This document shows positions 7,135-15,699 of a DNA stretch of 64,000 bases, in pieces. Source of the DNA: Clostridiales bacterium (GTDB taxonomy: Bacteria; Bacillota; Clostridia; Christensenellales; Aristaeellaceae); contig SFJH01000005.1 of assembly GCA_004555155.1 (NCBI GenBank), forward strand, positions 31,713-95,712, written 5' to 3'. Position numbers and translations under genes: made by a program. The notes under the pieces were generated by a model. It searched no databases. It had not been told where the DNA came from and worked only from the letters and a program-made list of their open reading frames with translations. The number at the start of each line of letters is the position of its first letter. Position 1 is the first letter of the stretch.

Positions 7135-9477
7135 ATGAAGGCGATCATCATGGCAGGCGGCGAAGGCTCTCGCCTGCGTCCGTTGACTTGCGATTGCCCG
7201 AAACCGATGATGCGGCTGATGGACCGGCCCGTCATGGAATATGCGCTGGCGCTGCTGCGCGCCCACGGCGTCACCCGGATCGCCGCCACGCTGGGATATC
7301 TGCCCGACGCCATAACGGACTACTTCGGCGACGGCGCGGACTTCGGCGTGGAAATCCGGTATTCCATCGAGCCGACGCCCATGGGAACCGCAGGCGGCGT
7401 AAAACAGGTTTCAGATTTTCTGGACGAAACGTTCATCGTGCTCTCCGGCGACGGCGTGACCGACCTGGACGTCACCGCCGCCGTTGCGTTTCATCGCGCC
7501 CGGCGCGCACTGGCCACGCTGGTGCTCCGCAGAGAGGAGAATCCGTCCGAATACGGCGTCGTCTCCACCGAAGCCGACGGCCGCGTGAACGGCTTTTATG
7601 AAAAACCCGGCCGGTGCGACGTGCTCTCCGACACGATCAACACCGGCATCTATATCCTCGAACCGGAGATTCTCGATAAAATCCCCTCCGGCGAACCCTA
7701 TGACTTCGGACACGACCTGTTTCCCCAGCTCGTTCGCGAGGGCGCAGCGGTCTTCGGCTATGTGATGGACGGCTACTGGTGCGATATCGGCGACGTCAAC
7801 GCCTACCTCGGCGCGCACATCGCCGCCATGGACGGCGAGATTCATCTGGATGGATTGTCGCCCCGCCCCGGCGGCACAGTCATTCTGCCCGGCGCGTCGG
7901 TGGATCGCACCGCCGTGCTGGAGCCGCCCTGTCTCATCGCGGGCGGCGCGCAGGTGCGAGCGGGCGCACACATCGGCCCATATACCGTCGTAGGCGAGAA
8001 CTGCCTCGTGGGACAGCACGCGAGTCTGAAGCGTTCCATTCTCTGGCCCGGCGCGCAGGTGGAGACCCATGCCCAGGCGCGGGCCTGCGTGCTGGGCGCG
8101 CACGCGCTGCTGGCCACGGGCGCGCAGGCCTATGAGGAGAGCGTGCTCGGCACCGGCGCGTCCGCCGGTGAGCGCGCCGTCATTCTGCCCGGCGTAAAGC
8201 TGTGGCCGGGCAAGTGCGCCGCCGACGGCGAGCGGCTGGAATCCAATCTCGTCTGGGGCGGACGCCGGGCAGAGGGCTTTGCGGCGGGATCCTTTGCGCT
8301 GTCCTCTCCCTCCCAGGCCGCCCGCGCTGCGCAGGCGTGCGCGTCCGTGCTCAAGCCTCGCGAACTGCTGCTGGGACGCGGCGCCTCCACCGTCTCCGAC
8401 GCGCTGTGGCATGCCGTGGCGGCGGGCGCAATGGCCCAGGGCGTGCAGATCGTCGACGCGGGCGTGTGCACGCTCCCCCAGCTGCGCCACGCCCAGAGCG
8501 CACTGCACACCGACGCCGCCGCACTGGTGGCCGACAGCCGGCTCATTCCCCTGATTGAAAACGGCGCGCGATTGCCCGCGAAGCTCCAGCGCGCCGTCAA
8601 CACCATGAACGCGCGTCACGACTACTCCGGCCCCTTCACCGGCCTGACGCGCCCCGTGCTTTCCGCAGGGCAGACGGAGATCTCCTATATCGCGGACGCC
8701 GCGGCCTGCTTTCGCGCCGATCCGAAGTCCGCCCGGAAGATCGCCATTCACGCCCAGGATCCCCATCTGCTGTCCCTCGCCGAGCGCGCCTTTTCCCGCA
8801 CAGGGCTGACGGTGCGCGCAGGCTGGGAGGACGACATGATGGAGCTTGCGCCGGGCGAGCTGGGCGTCTGGCTGGACGATCCCGGCGAGACCGCCGTGCT
8901 CAGCGACGAGCGCAGCGCGCTCAACGAGGCCGAGCAGCAGCTGATGTACGCGTGGATCGCGCTGGAAGCCGGCGAGCGGGAGCTGCTGCTGCCGGTGTCC
9001 GCCACCCGCGCCGCCGCCGAGCTGGCCGAGCGCTATCGCGCCCGGGCGGTCTATGTCGCCGGGGAGACCTCGCTGTGGATGAACGCTCTGGCGGATCACT
9101 CGCAATACCAGTTTATGCTCTGGTTCGACGGCGTGCGCTCCGCGCTGAGCGCGCTGTCGCTGCTGACGGAAAGCAGCCTCTCTCTGGAGGACTGGCGAAG
9201 GTCGATGCCCTGCGTACACCGGCGCAGCCGCACCGTAGACGTGCCCGTCTCCGAGACGGGGCGCATCCTGCACGCCTTTGCGGAGCGGGAGCGCGACGCA
9301 GAGTTGGGCGGCGGCGTGCGTTTTCAGCGCGATGGCGGCTGGGCATGGGTGTGCCCGGACGAGCAGCGACCGGAGTTCCGCATCGTCGCGGAATCCGCCA
9401 GCGCCGAATACGCCCGCGAGCTGTGCGATTTCTGCGAACGGGAACTGCGCGAAATGGCCGGACAACCGAAGAAATAA
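7135..9477 (+). CDS. Mannose-1-phosphate guanylyltransferase-like protein with phosphomutase-like tail
   Basis: 780 residues in three parts. Residues 1-235: nucleotidyltransferase, with the signature MAGGEGSRLRPLT and the GTAGG and LSGDGVTDLD metal/sugar motifs. Residues about 250-370: a left-handed beta-helix of hexapeptide-like repeats (VILPGASVDRTAVLEPPCLI). Residues about 400-780: related to phosphomannomutase/phosphoglucomutase, but the usual phosphoserine loop TASHNP is missing (the region reads ALVADSRLIPLIENGARL) and the start GRGASTVSDALW is only a relic. The N-terminal part should make a nucleotide sugar for surface polysaccharide; the tail is probably regulatory or dead. The ATG at 7135 (GAGG upstream) is chosen over 7084, which falls directly after the hairpin. 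Confidence 0.85.
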   Translation: MKAIIMAGGEGSRLRPLTCDCPKPMMRLMDRPVMEYALALLRAHGVTRIAATLGYLPDAITDYFGDGADFGVEIRYSIEPTPMGTAGGVKQVSDFLDETFIVLSGDGVTDLDVTAAVAFHRARRALATLVLRREENPSEYGVVSTEADGRVNGFYEKPGRCDVLSDTINTGIYILEPEILDKIPSGEPYDFGHDLFPQLVREGAAVFGYVMDGYWCDIGDVNAYLGAHIAAMDGEIHLDGLSPRPGGTVILPGASVDRTAVLEPPCLIAGGAQVRAGAHIGPYTVVGENCLVGQHASLKRSILWPGAQVETHAQARACVLGAHALLATGAQAYEESVLGTGASAGERAVILPGVKLWPGKCAADGERLESNLVWGGRRAEGFAAGSFALSSPSQAARAAQACASVLKPRELLLGRGASTVSDALWHAVAAGAMAQGVQIVDAGVCTLPQLRHAQSALHTDAAALVADSRLIPLIENGARLPAKLQRAVNTMNARHDYSGPFTGLTRPVLSAGQTEISYIADAAACFRADPKSARKIAIHAQDPHLLSLAERAFSRTGLTVRAGWEDDMMELAPGELGVWLDDPGETAVLSDERSALNEAEQQLMYAWIALEAGERELLLPVSATRAAAELAERYRARAVYVAGETSLWMNALADHSQYQFMLWFDGVRSALSALSLLTESSLSLEDWRRSMPCVHRRSRTVDVPVSETGRILHAFAERERDAELGGGVRFQRDGGWAWVCPDEQRPEFRIVAESASAEYARELCDFCERELREMAGQPKK

Positions 9478-9500
9478 CTTTCATCTCCTTGGATAAAGCT

Positions 9501-9530
9501 CATGCGGCCGACAGTTTTGTCGGCCGCATG
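9501..9530 (-). terminator. Stem-loop between convergent genes
   Basis: A perfect 13-base-pair stem (9501-9513 with 9518-9530, loop GTTT). There is no long T run, but its place between the converging genes ending at 9477 and 9558 suggests a two-way terminator. Confidence 0.6.
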
Positions 9531-9557
9531 GTTCTTCCCGGGAATATGCAGTTTTGA

Positions 9558-10433
9558 TCAATCCCATTCGATGCCGCTGTAACGGCGGAAGGCGTTCATG
9601 CTGATGGTGATGCTCTCCTCCTCGGTCAGCGCGGTGCGATCCTGCTCGAGGATCACGCACTGCACACCGGAGGCGTTTGCAGCATCCAGGATGCCCTGAA
9701 TGTCCATGCAGCCGGTGCCCACCTCCGCGAAGCCGTCGGGCTCGCTCACGCCGCGCAGGGCGCTGCGGTCGAGGTTCGCATTGGGGTCGATGGCGTAGGA
9801 ATAGAGGTTCGCCGGGTTGCGGAAGTTCTTCGGGAAGTCCTTCTGATGGATGAAGCAGATGCGTCCCGCGTTGTCGCGGATGACCTGCGCAGGATCCATT
9901 CCGGCGCGCATGCACCAGTAGGTGTCCAGCTCGTACCAGACCAGTCCGGGATCGGTGCCCTCCATCAGGCGCTGGTAGACGGTCTTCTCACCGAAGCGCT
10001 GGAACTCCTGGAAGTGATTGTGGTAGTAGAAGCGCATGCCATGCGCCTTGCACTTCTCGCCCAGACGGTTGAAGTGGTCGCACTGGCGCTTCAGATCGTC
10101 CATGTCCATGTAGGGGAAGTAGGCTGCGCCGAGGCCTGCGGCCTTGCAGCCGATCTGCTCCATGTAGGACAGATAGTCCTCCAGGTAGGCCTCGTCCTGG
10201 GTCTGTTCGTAGGTCAGATGGCTGCCGACCACTTCGACGCCGAGGGAAGCCACAAACGACTTCGCCTCCTCGGGCGGCATCTGCAGGCCGTAGTTCCACG
10301 GAATGTCCGTGCGGCCGTAGAGCTGACAGACCTCCCAGCACTTGTAGCCGATGCCGGCGACCTTCTTGAAGGCCTCGATGTGATCCTTTGCGATCATGTC
10401 CTTGACGGAATAAAGCTGAATGCCGACTTTCAT
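9558..10433 (-). CDS. Sugar phosphate isomerase/epimerase, TIM barrel
   Basis: 291 residues of the xylose isomerase-like TIM barrel (AP endonuclease 2) family. The start MKVGIQLYSVKD, the metal/substrate segments YYHNHFQEFQ, WYELDTYW, FIHQKDF and the C-terminal VILEQD are typical; the Glu, Asp and His residues in them would hold one divalent metal. It is the last gene of the ABC operon above, 22 bases from the permease stop, so it probably isomerises or epimerises the imported sugar or its derivative in the cytoplasm. The exact reaction cannot be read from sequence. Confidence 0.85.
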   Translation of the reverse strand: MKVGIQLYSVKDMIAKDHIEAFKKVAGIGYKCWEVCQLYGRTDIPWNYGLQMPPEEAKSFVASLGVEVVGSHLTYEQTQDEAYLEDYLSYMEQIGCKAAGLGAAYFPYMDMDDLKRQCDHFNRLGEKCKAHGMRFYYHNHFQEFQRFGEKTVYQRLMEGTDPGLVWYELDTYWCMRAGMDPAQVIRDNAGRICFIHQKDFPKNFRNPANLYSYAIDPNANLDRSALRGVSEPDGFAEVGTGCMDIQGILDAANASGVQCVILEQDRTALTEEESITISMNAFRRYSGIEWD

Positions 10434-10455
10434 GGAAATCTTCCTTTCTGCGCGA

Positions 10456-11343
10456 TCAGCCCTTGACCGCGCCGATGGTAATGCCCTTGATGAAGAACTT
10501 CTGGAAGAAGGGATAGACCACCATCACCGGCAGTGCGCCGACCACGGCGATGGCCATCTTGATGCCGGTGCTGGGCAGCGTGGCCGCGATCTCGCTGGCA
10601 TTGGATCCGCCCGCGCCGCTCTTCAAAAACTGCACGTCCTGAAGCATGCGGTTCAGAATGTTCTGGATGGAGAACAGGTTGCTGTCGGTCAGATAGTACA
10701 GGCCGTTCTTCCAGTCGTTCCAGTAGCCCAGACCGATCAGCAGCGCCAGCGTCGCGATCATCGGCACGGACATGGGCAGCACGATCTGAAACAGCGTGCG
10801 CCATTCTCCCGCGCCGTCGATGCGCGCGGCCTCCACCACCGCATCGGGGATGTTGGTGCTGAAATAGGTGCGCATCATGATGACGTAGAACGCGTTCACC
10901 AGCAGCGATGGAATGATCAGCGCCCAAAGCGTATTCCGCAAGTGGAAATATCGGGTGTACATGATGTACGTGGGCACCAGTCCGCCGTTGAACAGCATGG
11001 TGAAAAACACGATAAAGGCCAGAATCTCGCGCCCGAAGAACTCCTTGCGCGAAAGCGGATAGGCCAGCAGCATGGTCAGCAGCATGCCCGAGCAGGTGCC
11101 CACCACCGTCACCAGCATGGTAATGCCGTAGGCGCGGATGATGCTGGAGCCGCTCTTGAACATGTAGATGTAGCTGTCCAGACCGAACTTCGCGGGGAAC
11201 AGCGAGTAGCCGTTCTGAATCAGCGTCTTCTCCTCCGTCAGCGAAGACATCACCAGCAGCGCGAAGGGGAAGATGCTGCAGATCAGCAGAAACATCATGA
11301 AGACGTTTGCAAAGAAATAGAAACTGCTCTTCTTTTCAACCAC
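10456..11343 (-). CDS. Carbohydrate ABC transporter permease, LplC-like
   Basis: 295 residues with six membrane segments. The GTG at 11343 is chosen because AAGGAGG (11352-11358) lies 8 bases upstream; the open frame continues to 11817 only inside the next gene. The EAA motif is EAARIDGAGEWRTLFQIVLPM. The C-terminal ending FFIKGITIGAVKG is the usual ending of this CUT1 permease subfamily (LplC/YtcP). It forms the channel with the protein at 11361-12308. Confidence 0.9.
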   Translation of the reverse strand: MVEKKSSFYFFANVFMMFLLICSIFPFALLVMSSLTEEKTLIQNGYSLFPAKFGLDSYIYMFKSGSSIIRAYGITMLVTVVGTCSGMLLTMLLAYPLSRKEFFGREILAFIVFFTMLFNGGLVPTYIMYTRYFHLRNTLWALIIPSLLVNAFYVIMMRTYFSTNIPDAVVEAARIDGAGEWRTLFQIVLPMSVPMIATLALLIGLGYWNDWKNGLYYLTDSNLFSIQNILNRMLQDVQFLKSGAGGSNASEIAATLPSTGIKMAIAVVGALPVMVVYPFFQKFFIKGITIGAVKG

Positions 11344-11360
11344 CGTCAAGCCCTCCTTTC

Positions 11361-12308
11361 TCAGAACAGCGCGTTGTCCTTGTCCACGCGGCCGACGATA
11401 TAGTTCACGGTCAGCACCAGGACAAAGCCCACGACGCTCTGATAGACGCCCGCCGCGGAAGACATGCCCAGATCGTTCAGCTGGATCAGGCCGCGGTAGA
11501 CATAGGTATCGATGGTGTTGGTCACATCCAGCAGCGGGCCGGAGTTCATCGGCACCTGATAGAACAGACCGAAGTCGGAATAGAAAATCTTGCCGATGGA
11601 CAGCAGCGTCAGCGTGATGATGGTGGGCGTCAGCGCAGGCATCGTCACATGGCAGATCTGCTGCCAGCGGTTCGCGCCGTCGATGGCAGCGGCCTCGTAG
11701 TAGCTCTCGTCCACGCCCATCAGCGTCGCATAGTACACGATGGAGTTGTAGCCGAAGGTCTTCCACAGATAGACGATCACCAGAATAAACGGCCAGTATT
11801 TCGGCTCGGTGTACCACGCGACGGCGTCCTTGCCCATGGCCGTCAGGATGGTGCGGTTGACAAAGCCGGAATCGATGGAGAGCATCGCGTATACCAGATA
11901 GCTCACCACCACGATCGAGATCAGATAGGGCAGCAGGAACACGGTCTGATACACCTGCTTGAGCCGCTTGGAGCGGATCTCATTGAGCAATATGGCCACC
12001 GCGATGGCCAGCACCGTGCCCAGAACGATGAACACCAGATTGTAGCACAGGGTATTGCGGGTGATCGTCCAAGCGTCCTTGGTCTTGAACAGATATTCAA
12101 AGTTGCTGAATCCGGCCCAGGGACTGGCGAGGATGCCCTTGCGCCAGTTCACGTTCTTGAACGCGATGATGATACCGAACATGGGAATGTAGTTGTTGAT
12201 GATCAGGTAAACGAGCCCCGGCAGCACCATCAGATACAGCGGGATGCTGCGCTTGAACCGGATGCCGAAGGAAGCCTTCTTCCCGGCAGAGGGTGCGATG
12301 GCGGACAT
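11361..12308 (-). CDS. Carbohydrate ABC transporter permease, LplB-like
   Basis: 315 residues, six membrane segments after a basic N terminus, with an EAA loop of the form EAAAIDGANRWQQICHVTMP. The family (LplB/YtcO) serves complex or charged oligosaccharides in Firmicutes, usually using an ATPase encoded elsewhere; no ATPase gene is present here. AAGGAGA precedes the ATG. It lies downstream of the binding-protein gene, beyond a stem-loop. Confidence 0.9.
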   Translation of the reverse strand: MSAIAPSAGKKASFGIRFKRSIPLYLMVLPGLVYLIINNYIPMFGIIIAFKNVNWRKGILASPWAGFSNFEYLFKTKDAWTITRNTLCYNLVFIVLGTVLAIAVAILLNEIRSKRLKQVYQTVFLLPYLISIVVVSYLVYAMLSIDSGFVNRTILTAMGKDAVAWYTEPKYWPFILVIVYLWKTFGYNSIVYYATLMGVDESYYEAAAIDGANRWQQICHVTMPALTPTIITLTLLSIGKIFYSDFGLFYQVPMNSGPLLDVTNTIDTYVYRGLIQLNDLGMSSAAGVYQSVVGFVLVLTVNYIVGRVDKDNALF

Positions 12309-12352
12309 GTTCTTCTCCTTTCTGCGTCCGAACGGACACGGCCGGCTGATGC

Positions 12353-12389
12353 AAAGAGGGCTCCGGAGCTTATCTCCGAAGCCCTCTTT
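12353..12389 (-). terminator. Intercistronic stem-loop
   Basis: Arms 12353-12368 and 12374-12389 pair over 16 bases with one G-U pair. A T run is weak. It lies between the binding-protein gene and the permease genes and probably lowers expression of the permeases relative to the binding protein. Confidence 0.65.
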
Positions 12390-12419
12390 CCGGAAGGAAT
12401 GCCGGTTATGCGGCGATGG

Positions 12420-13907
12420 TTACTTGCCGTTGGCGGCGCGCCACTCGTCGTACTGCGCCTGCTTGTCGGCGATGATGTCATCGATGCCCGCGTCCTTCAG
12501 CTCCTGATTGAACTTCGGCAGGGTTTCCTCGGGATCGACGGCGCCGCACATGAGCGCCTGATGGTACTTCTGCATCACGTTGGTGCAGGCGGTCACCTGG
12601 TTGCGGACATTGGAGGAATCCCAGGTGAAGCCGAACGCGTTGGACTTGATCGCGGTCTCGTTGAACTCGCGGGTCACATCCCAGTAGTCGGCGGGGTTGC
12701 CTTCCCAGACGTGGCCGATGAACTGGTTGCACCACAGCCATCCGCCGGAGGGACGATAGGTGGTGGTGGTGGCGTCGATGCCTTCGGGATAGCCGATGAT
12801 GTTCTGGCCGTTGGCGGCATCGCCCTTCACGACGTAGTGCACGTCCTGGATGCCGTAGATCATCAGGTTCTCCAGAACCGGATCGGTGTACATCAGGTTG
12901 AGCAGCTTCATGCAGGCTTCGGGATATCTGGTGGAGCTGGAAATGGCCCAGGTCGCCATGGAGACGTTGGAGGTGCAGGAGAAGGCGGGAACGATTTCGC
13001 TGACCACGATCTCGGTACCGTAGTTGGTGGTCTCCTGAACGTTGAAGTAGGGCTTCAGGTTCATGAAGCCGCCGAAGGCAGTGCCCGCGCCCATCATGGT
13101 GCCGACGCTCTCGGTGTTGGAGACGGCGTCCGCCATGATCAGGCCCTCGAGGTACCACTGGCGCATGGTGGTGACGAACTCCTTGTAGAACTCGGTCTCA
13201 AAGAGGTTGACGACGGTGTCGCTCTGGCCCATGTCCATCAGGACGCCCAGAGGCGTGCTGGCGTCGCCCAGCGGATCCCAGCCCCAGTTGCGGACCAGCT
13301 CGCCGTTGGAGGGAACGACGCAGACCAGGTTCGGCTCGTTCTCGTGCACGATCGCCAGCGCGTCATGCAGCTGCTCCAGGGTGGTGATGTTCTCATAGTC
13401 GATGCCGTACTTGTCGCAGATGTCCTTGCGCATTTCGAAGCCGTAGGACGCTGCCAGGTCGCGGCCGGTGGTGATGCCGAAGATCTCGTCCTCGACCTTG
13501 CCGCAGTTCAGGAACTCCTCGCCGATCTGCTCGACGATGCCCTGGCCGTACTCCGCCAGCAGGTCGTTCAGGGGCAGGATCTGACCGTTGTTGGCCACGG
13601 TGGTCAGGGGAGTCATGTAGACGGGGAACACGTCGATGCCCTCGCCGGCGCTCAGCAGCAGGTTGGTCTGCTGGGTGTAGTTGCCGTAGCTGATGAAGGT
13701 CAGGTTGATGTGAATGTTGAGCTTCTCCTCGAGGTAGGCGTTGATCGCGTCTACGACGTCGCCGGAGCCGTCCTTGCCGGCGGAGGCCATCATGATGACG
13801 TCGAGGGTGACCAGTTCCTTTTCCCGCAGATCCTCAGCAACGGCAACGCCGGCCACAGAGGTGAGCAGCAGGGACAGGGCCAGAACGACCATGAGCAGCT
13901 TCTTCAT
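12420..13907 (-). CDS. Extracellular solute-binding protein, LplA/YtcQ type
   Basis: 495 residues. The N terminus (MKKLLMVVLALSLLLTSVAG) is a signal peptide cut around AVA-E; no lipobox Cys is present, unlike most Gram-positive binding proteins, so attachment to the cell is not explained. The mature part has the large-binding-protein pattern (LSAGEGIDVFPVYMT, MKLLNLMYTDPVLENLM). It delivers an oligosaccharide to the permeases at 10456-12308. It lies next to the YesMN pair that probably controls it. Confidence 0.88.
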   Translation of the reverse strand: MKKLLMVVLALSLLLTSVAGVAVAEDLREKELVTLDVIMMASAGKDGSGDVVDAINAYLEEKLNIHINLTFISYGNYTQQTNLLLSAGEGIDVFPVYMTPLTTVANNGQILPLNDLLAEYGQGIVEQIGEEFLNCGKVEDEIFGITTGRDLAASYGFEMRKDICDKYGIDYENITTLEQLHDALAIVHENEPNLVCVVPSNGELVRNWGWDPLGDASTPLGVLMDMGQSDTVVNLFETEFYKEFVTTMRQWYLEGLIMADAVSNTESVGTMMGAGTAFGGFMNLKPYFNVQETTNYGTEIVVSEIVPAFSCTSNVSMATWAISSSTRYPEACMKLLNLMYTDPVLENLMIYGIQDVHYVVKGDAANGQNIIGYPEGIDATTTTYRPSGGWLWCNQFIGHVWEGNPADYWDVTREFNETAIKSNAFGFTWDSSNVRNQVTACTNVMQKYHQALMCGAVDPEETLPKFNQELKDAGIDDIIADKQAQYDEWRAANGK

Positions 13908-13931
13908 AGTGTGTACTTCCTTTCATCTTTT

Positions 13932-13981
13932 CTCACTTGTGAGTGTAACTTAATTATAAGAAATCTCGCCACCCGTATCTA
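13932..13981 (-). promoter_or_regulatory. Promoter and palindrome before the binding-protein gene
   Basis: On the minus strand TAGATA (13981-13976), 17 bases, TATAAT (13958-13953). The palindrome CTCACTTGTGAG (13932-13943) lies just after the expected start point, where a regulator could block or where the response regulator could act. Confidence 0.5.
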
Positions 13982-14027
13982 TAAAAAAACGGGGCTTGAT
14001 TGTTCAAATTCAGACTTTTGGGAAAAC

Positions 14028-14127
14028 AAACACTGCATATCCCGTCCTGTCAACCTGTAGAAACGCCGTGTGCCAGCGCATATATCGGCATTTTCTGCAG
14101 GAACAGTCACCGCGGCATGCAGTGTTT
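14028..14127 (-). repeat. 100-base imperfect hairpin after the response-regulator gene
   Basis: Outer arms AAACACTGCAT (14028-14038) and ATGCAGTGTTT (14117-14127) match perfectly. Inside, CTGTAGAAACGCCG (14056-14069) can pair with TGCCGATATA-side sequence ending CTGCAG near 14095-14100. On the minus strand the structure is followed by GTTTGTTTTCCC. It may be a large terminator for the two-component operon or a folded RNA. Confidence 0.4.
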
Positions 14128-14139
14128 ACAGTGATTTGA

Positions 14140-15699
14140 TCAACGGTTCCGGGTGCGGTACTCTCCCGGCGACATGCCGTTGAGCCGTTTGAAGGCCTGG
14201 GAGAAATAGGAGAAGTTCGGATATCCCACCTTGGAGGCCACCAGACTGACCGGAAGATTGGTGCCCCGCAGCAGCGATTCCGCCACGCGCATCTTTTCCT
14301 GAATGATGAACTCATGCAGCGAAACGCCCATCTCCTTCTTGAACAGCCGCGCCAGATGGTCGGCGTTCATGAAGATGGCCTCCGCCACATCGCTCCGGTG
14401 CAGATCCCGCTCAATGTTCTGCTGAATGTAGCGCACTGCCTGCTCCACCGGAGATTCGTTCTTCGCCGGCCCGGCGATCTTCCGGGCCACATAGTCCACC
14501 GCGAACCGCACCAGCGAGACCATCTTGTCATAGGACGTATACGCCTGAAGAAAATCGTTGAACGGATACTCCTCATAGAAGATGTCGTGGGTGCGCGTCT
14601 TGTAGGCCTGCGCGACGGTGAAGAAGGTCTGGATGAAGTCCTGATGGAATTTCGCCAGGAACTCCGCGTTCACCTTGCCCGCGTCGCGCTGCTGGCGCAG
14701 ATAGTCCAGCGCCTCCTCCCGCACCTGATCGCATTCGCCGGACTCCAGCAGCCGCGCCCAGCGGCGCATGTCCGGAAAGGTGTAGACATAGTGCAGGATC
14801 TCCTCGCGCTGGGTGGGCGCGAACACGCCGCTGTACCGCGCCACATTGTCCTGCATGCGCTTGCGCAGCAGCTTCAGCTGCTCGCACAGGCCGTCTGGGA
14901 GAATGACGTCGCCCACATAGCAGGTCGGGCGCCGCCCCCGTCCGTCCTCCTCCCAGCGCAGGGACACCTGATCCAGCGCGGAGCCCAGCTCCGCCCAGCA
15001 GGCGTTCCCGCCAAAGAAGACCGCCAGAAAGCAGCCCTCCTCCATGCCGACGATGAGCTGGGTGTCATCGGTGCGCCCGAGAAATTCGGCAAACAGCGCC
15101 TTGAGCGCGTCGGCGTCGTCGGCGCGGGTATCCCGGTGCACCTGAACGAGGATCGGACAGATCTCCGTCGCATGGCCGATGGACACGCCCAGTCTGCCCA
15201 GCTCCTCCAGAAAGCTGTCCAGCTCCTCGCCGCTTCGCAGATACCGGGTCACGCAGGCTTCCGCCAGCAGATTGCTCTTTTCCTGCCAGAACTGGCCGTA
15301 CTGCGCAGCGACCCGGGTGCGGTGCTTGTCCTCGATGCGGGCAATGGCGCGCTGCACCGCCGCTTCGATATCCGTATAGCGCGCGGGCTGCAGAATGTAG
15401 TCAAAGCTGCCCAGCTTCACCGCGCGCCGCGCATACTCAAACTCCGCATGGGAGGTCAGGAAGATACATTCCGCGTCCATGCCCTGTTCGCGCATCCATT
15501 CCAGCAGCTCAAAGCCGCTGTGGGGCGGCATTTCGATATCGCACAGCAGCAGGGAGATTTCGTTGCGCTCGAGCACCTCGCGGGCCTCCTCCACGCTGTA
15601 CGCCGTAAAGATCCCGTCGACGCCCATCGTCTTCCAGCTGACGCCGTCCACAACGCCCTGAACCACCTCGTAAAGATCGTCTACGACCAAGACATTCAT
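14140..15699 (-). CDS. Response regulator with AraC-type DNA-binding domain (YesN-like)
   Basis: 519 residues. Receiver domain at 1-120: acidic pair in VLVVDD, phosphorylated Asp in LLLCDIEMPPHSGFELL, then a long linker, and two helix-turn-helix units at the C terminus (DVAEAIFMNADHLARLFKKE and VSLVASKVGYPNFSYFSQAF). Such regulators bind upstream of carbohydrate transport operons. The start at 15699 overlaps the kinase stop (ATGA); the longer frame lies inside the kinase gene. It should activate the ABC operon starting at 13907. Confidence 0.92.
   Translation of the reverse strand: MNVLVVDDLYEVVQGVVDGVSWKTMGVDGIFTAYSVEEAREVLERNEISLLLCDIEMPPHSGFELLEWMREQGMDAECIFLTSHAEFEYARRAVKLGSFDYILQPARYTDIEAAVQRAIARIEDKHRTRVAAQYGQFWQEKSNLLAEACVTRYLRSGEELDSFLEELGRLGVSIGHATEICPILVQVHRDTRADDADALKALFAEFLGRTDDTQLIVGMEEGCFLAVFFGGNACWAELGSALDQVSLRWEEDGRGRRPTCYVGDVILPDGLCEQLKLLRKRMQDNVARYSGVFAPTQREEILHYVYTFPDMRRWARLLESGECDQVREEALDYLRQQRDAGKVNAEFLAKFHQDFIQTFFTVAQAYKTRTHDIFYEEYPFNDFLQAYTSYDKMVSLVRFAVDYVARKIAGPAKNESPVEQAVRYIQQNIERDLHRSDVAEAIFMNADHLARLFKKEMGVSLHEFIIQEKMRVAESLLRGTNLPVSLVASKVGYPNFSYFSQAFKRLNGMSPGEYRTRNR

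Noticed and set aside
11307..14060. 917-codon open frame on the plus strand
   Set aside because: It is antisense to three ABC transporter genes with clear motifs and has the same Asp/His/Gln-rich shadow composition.
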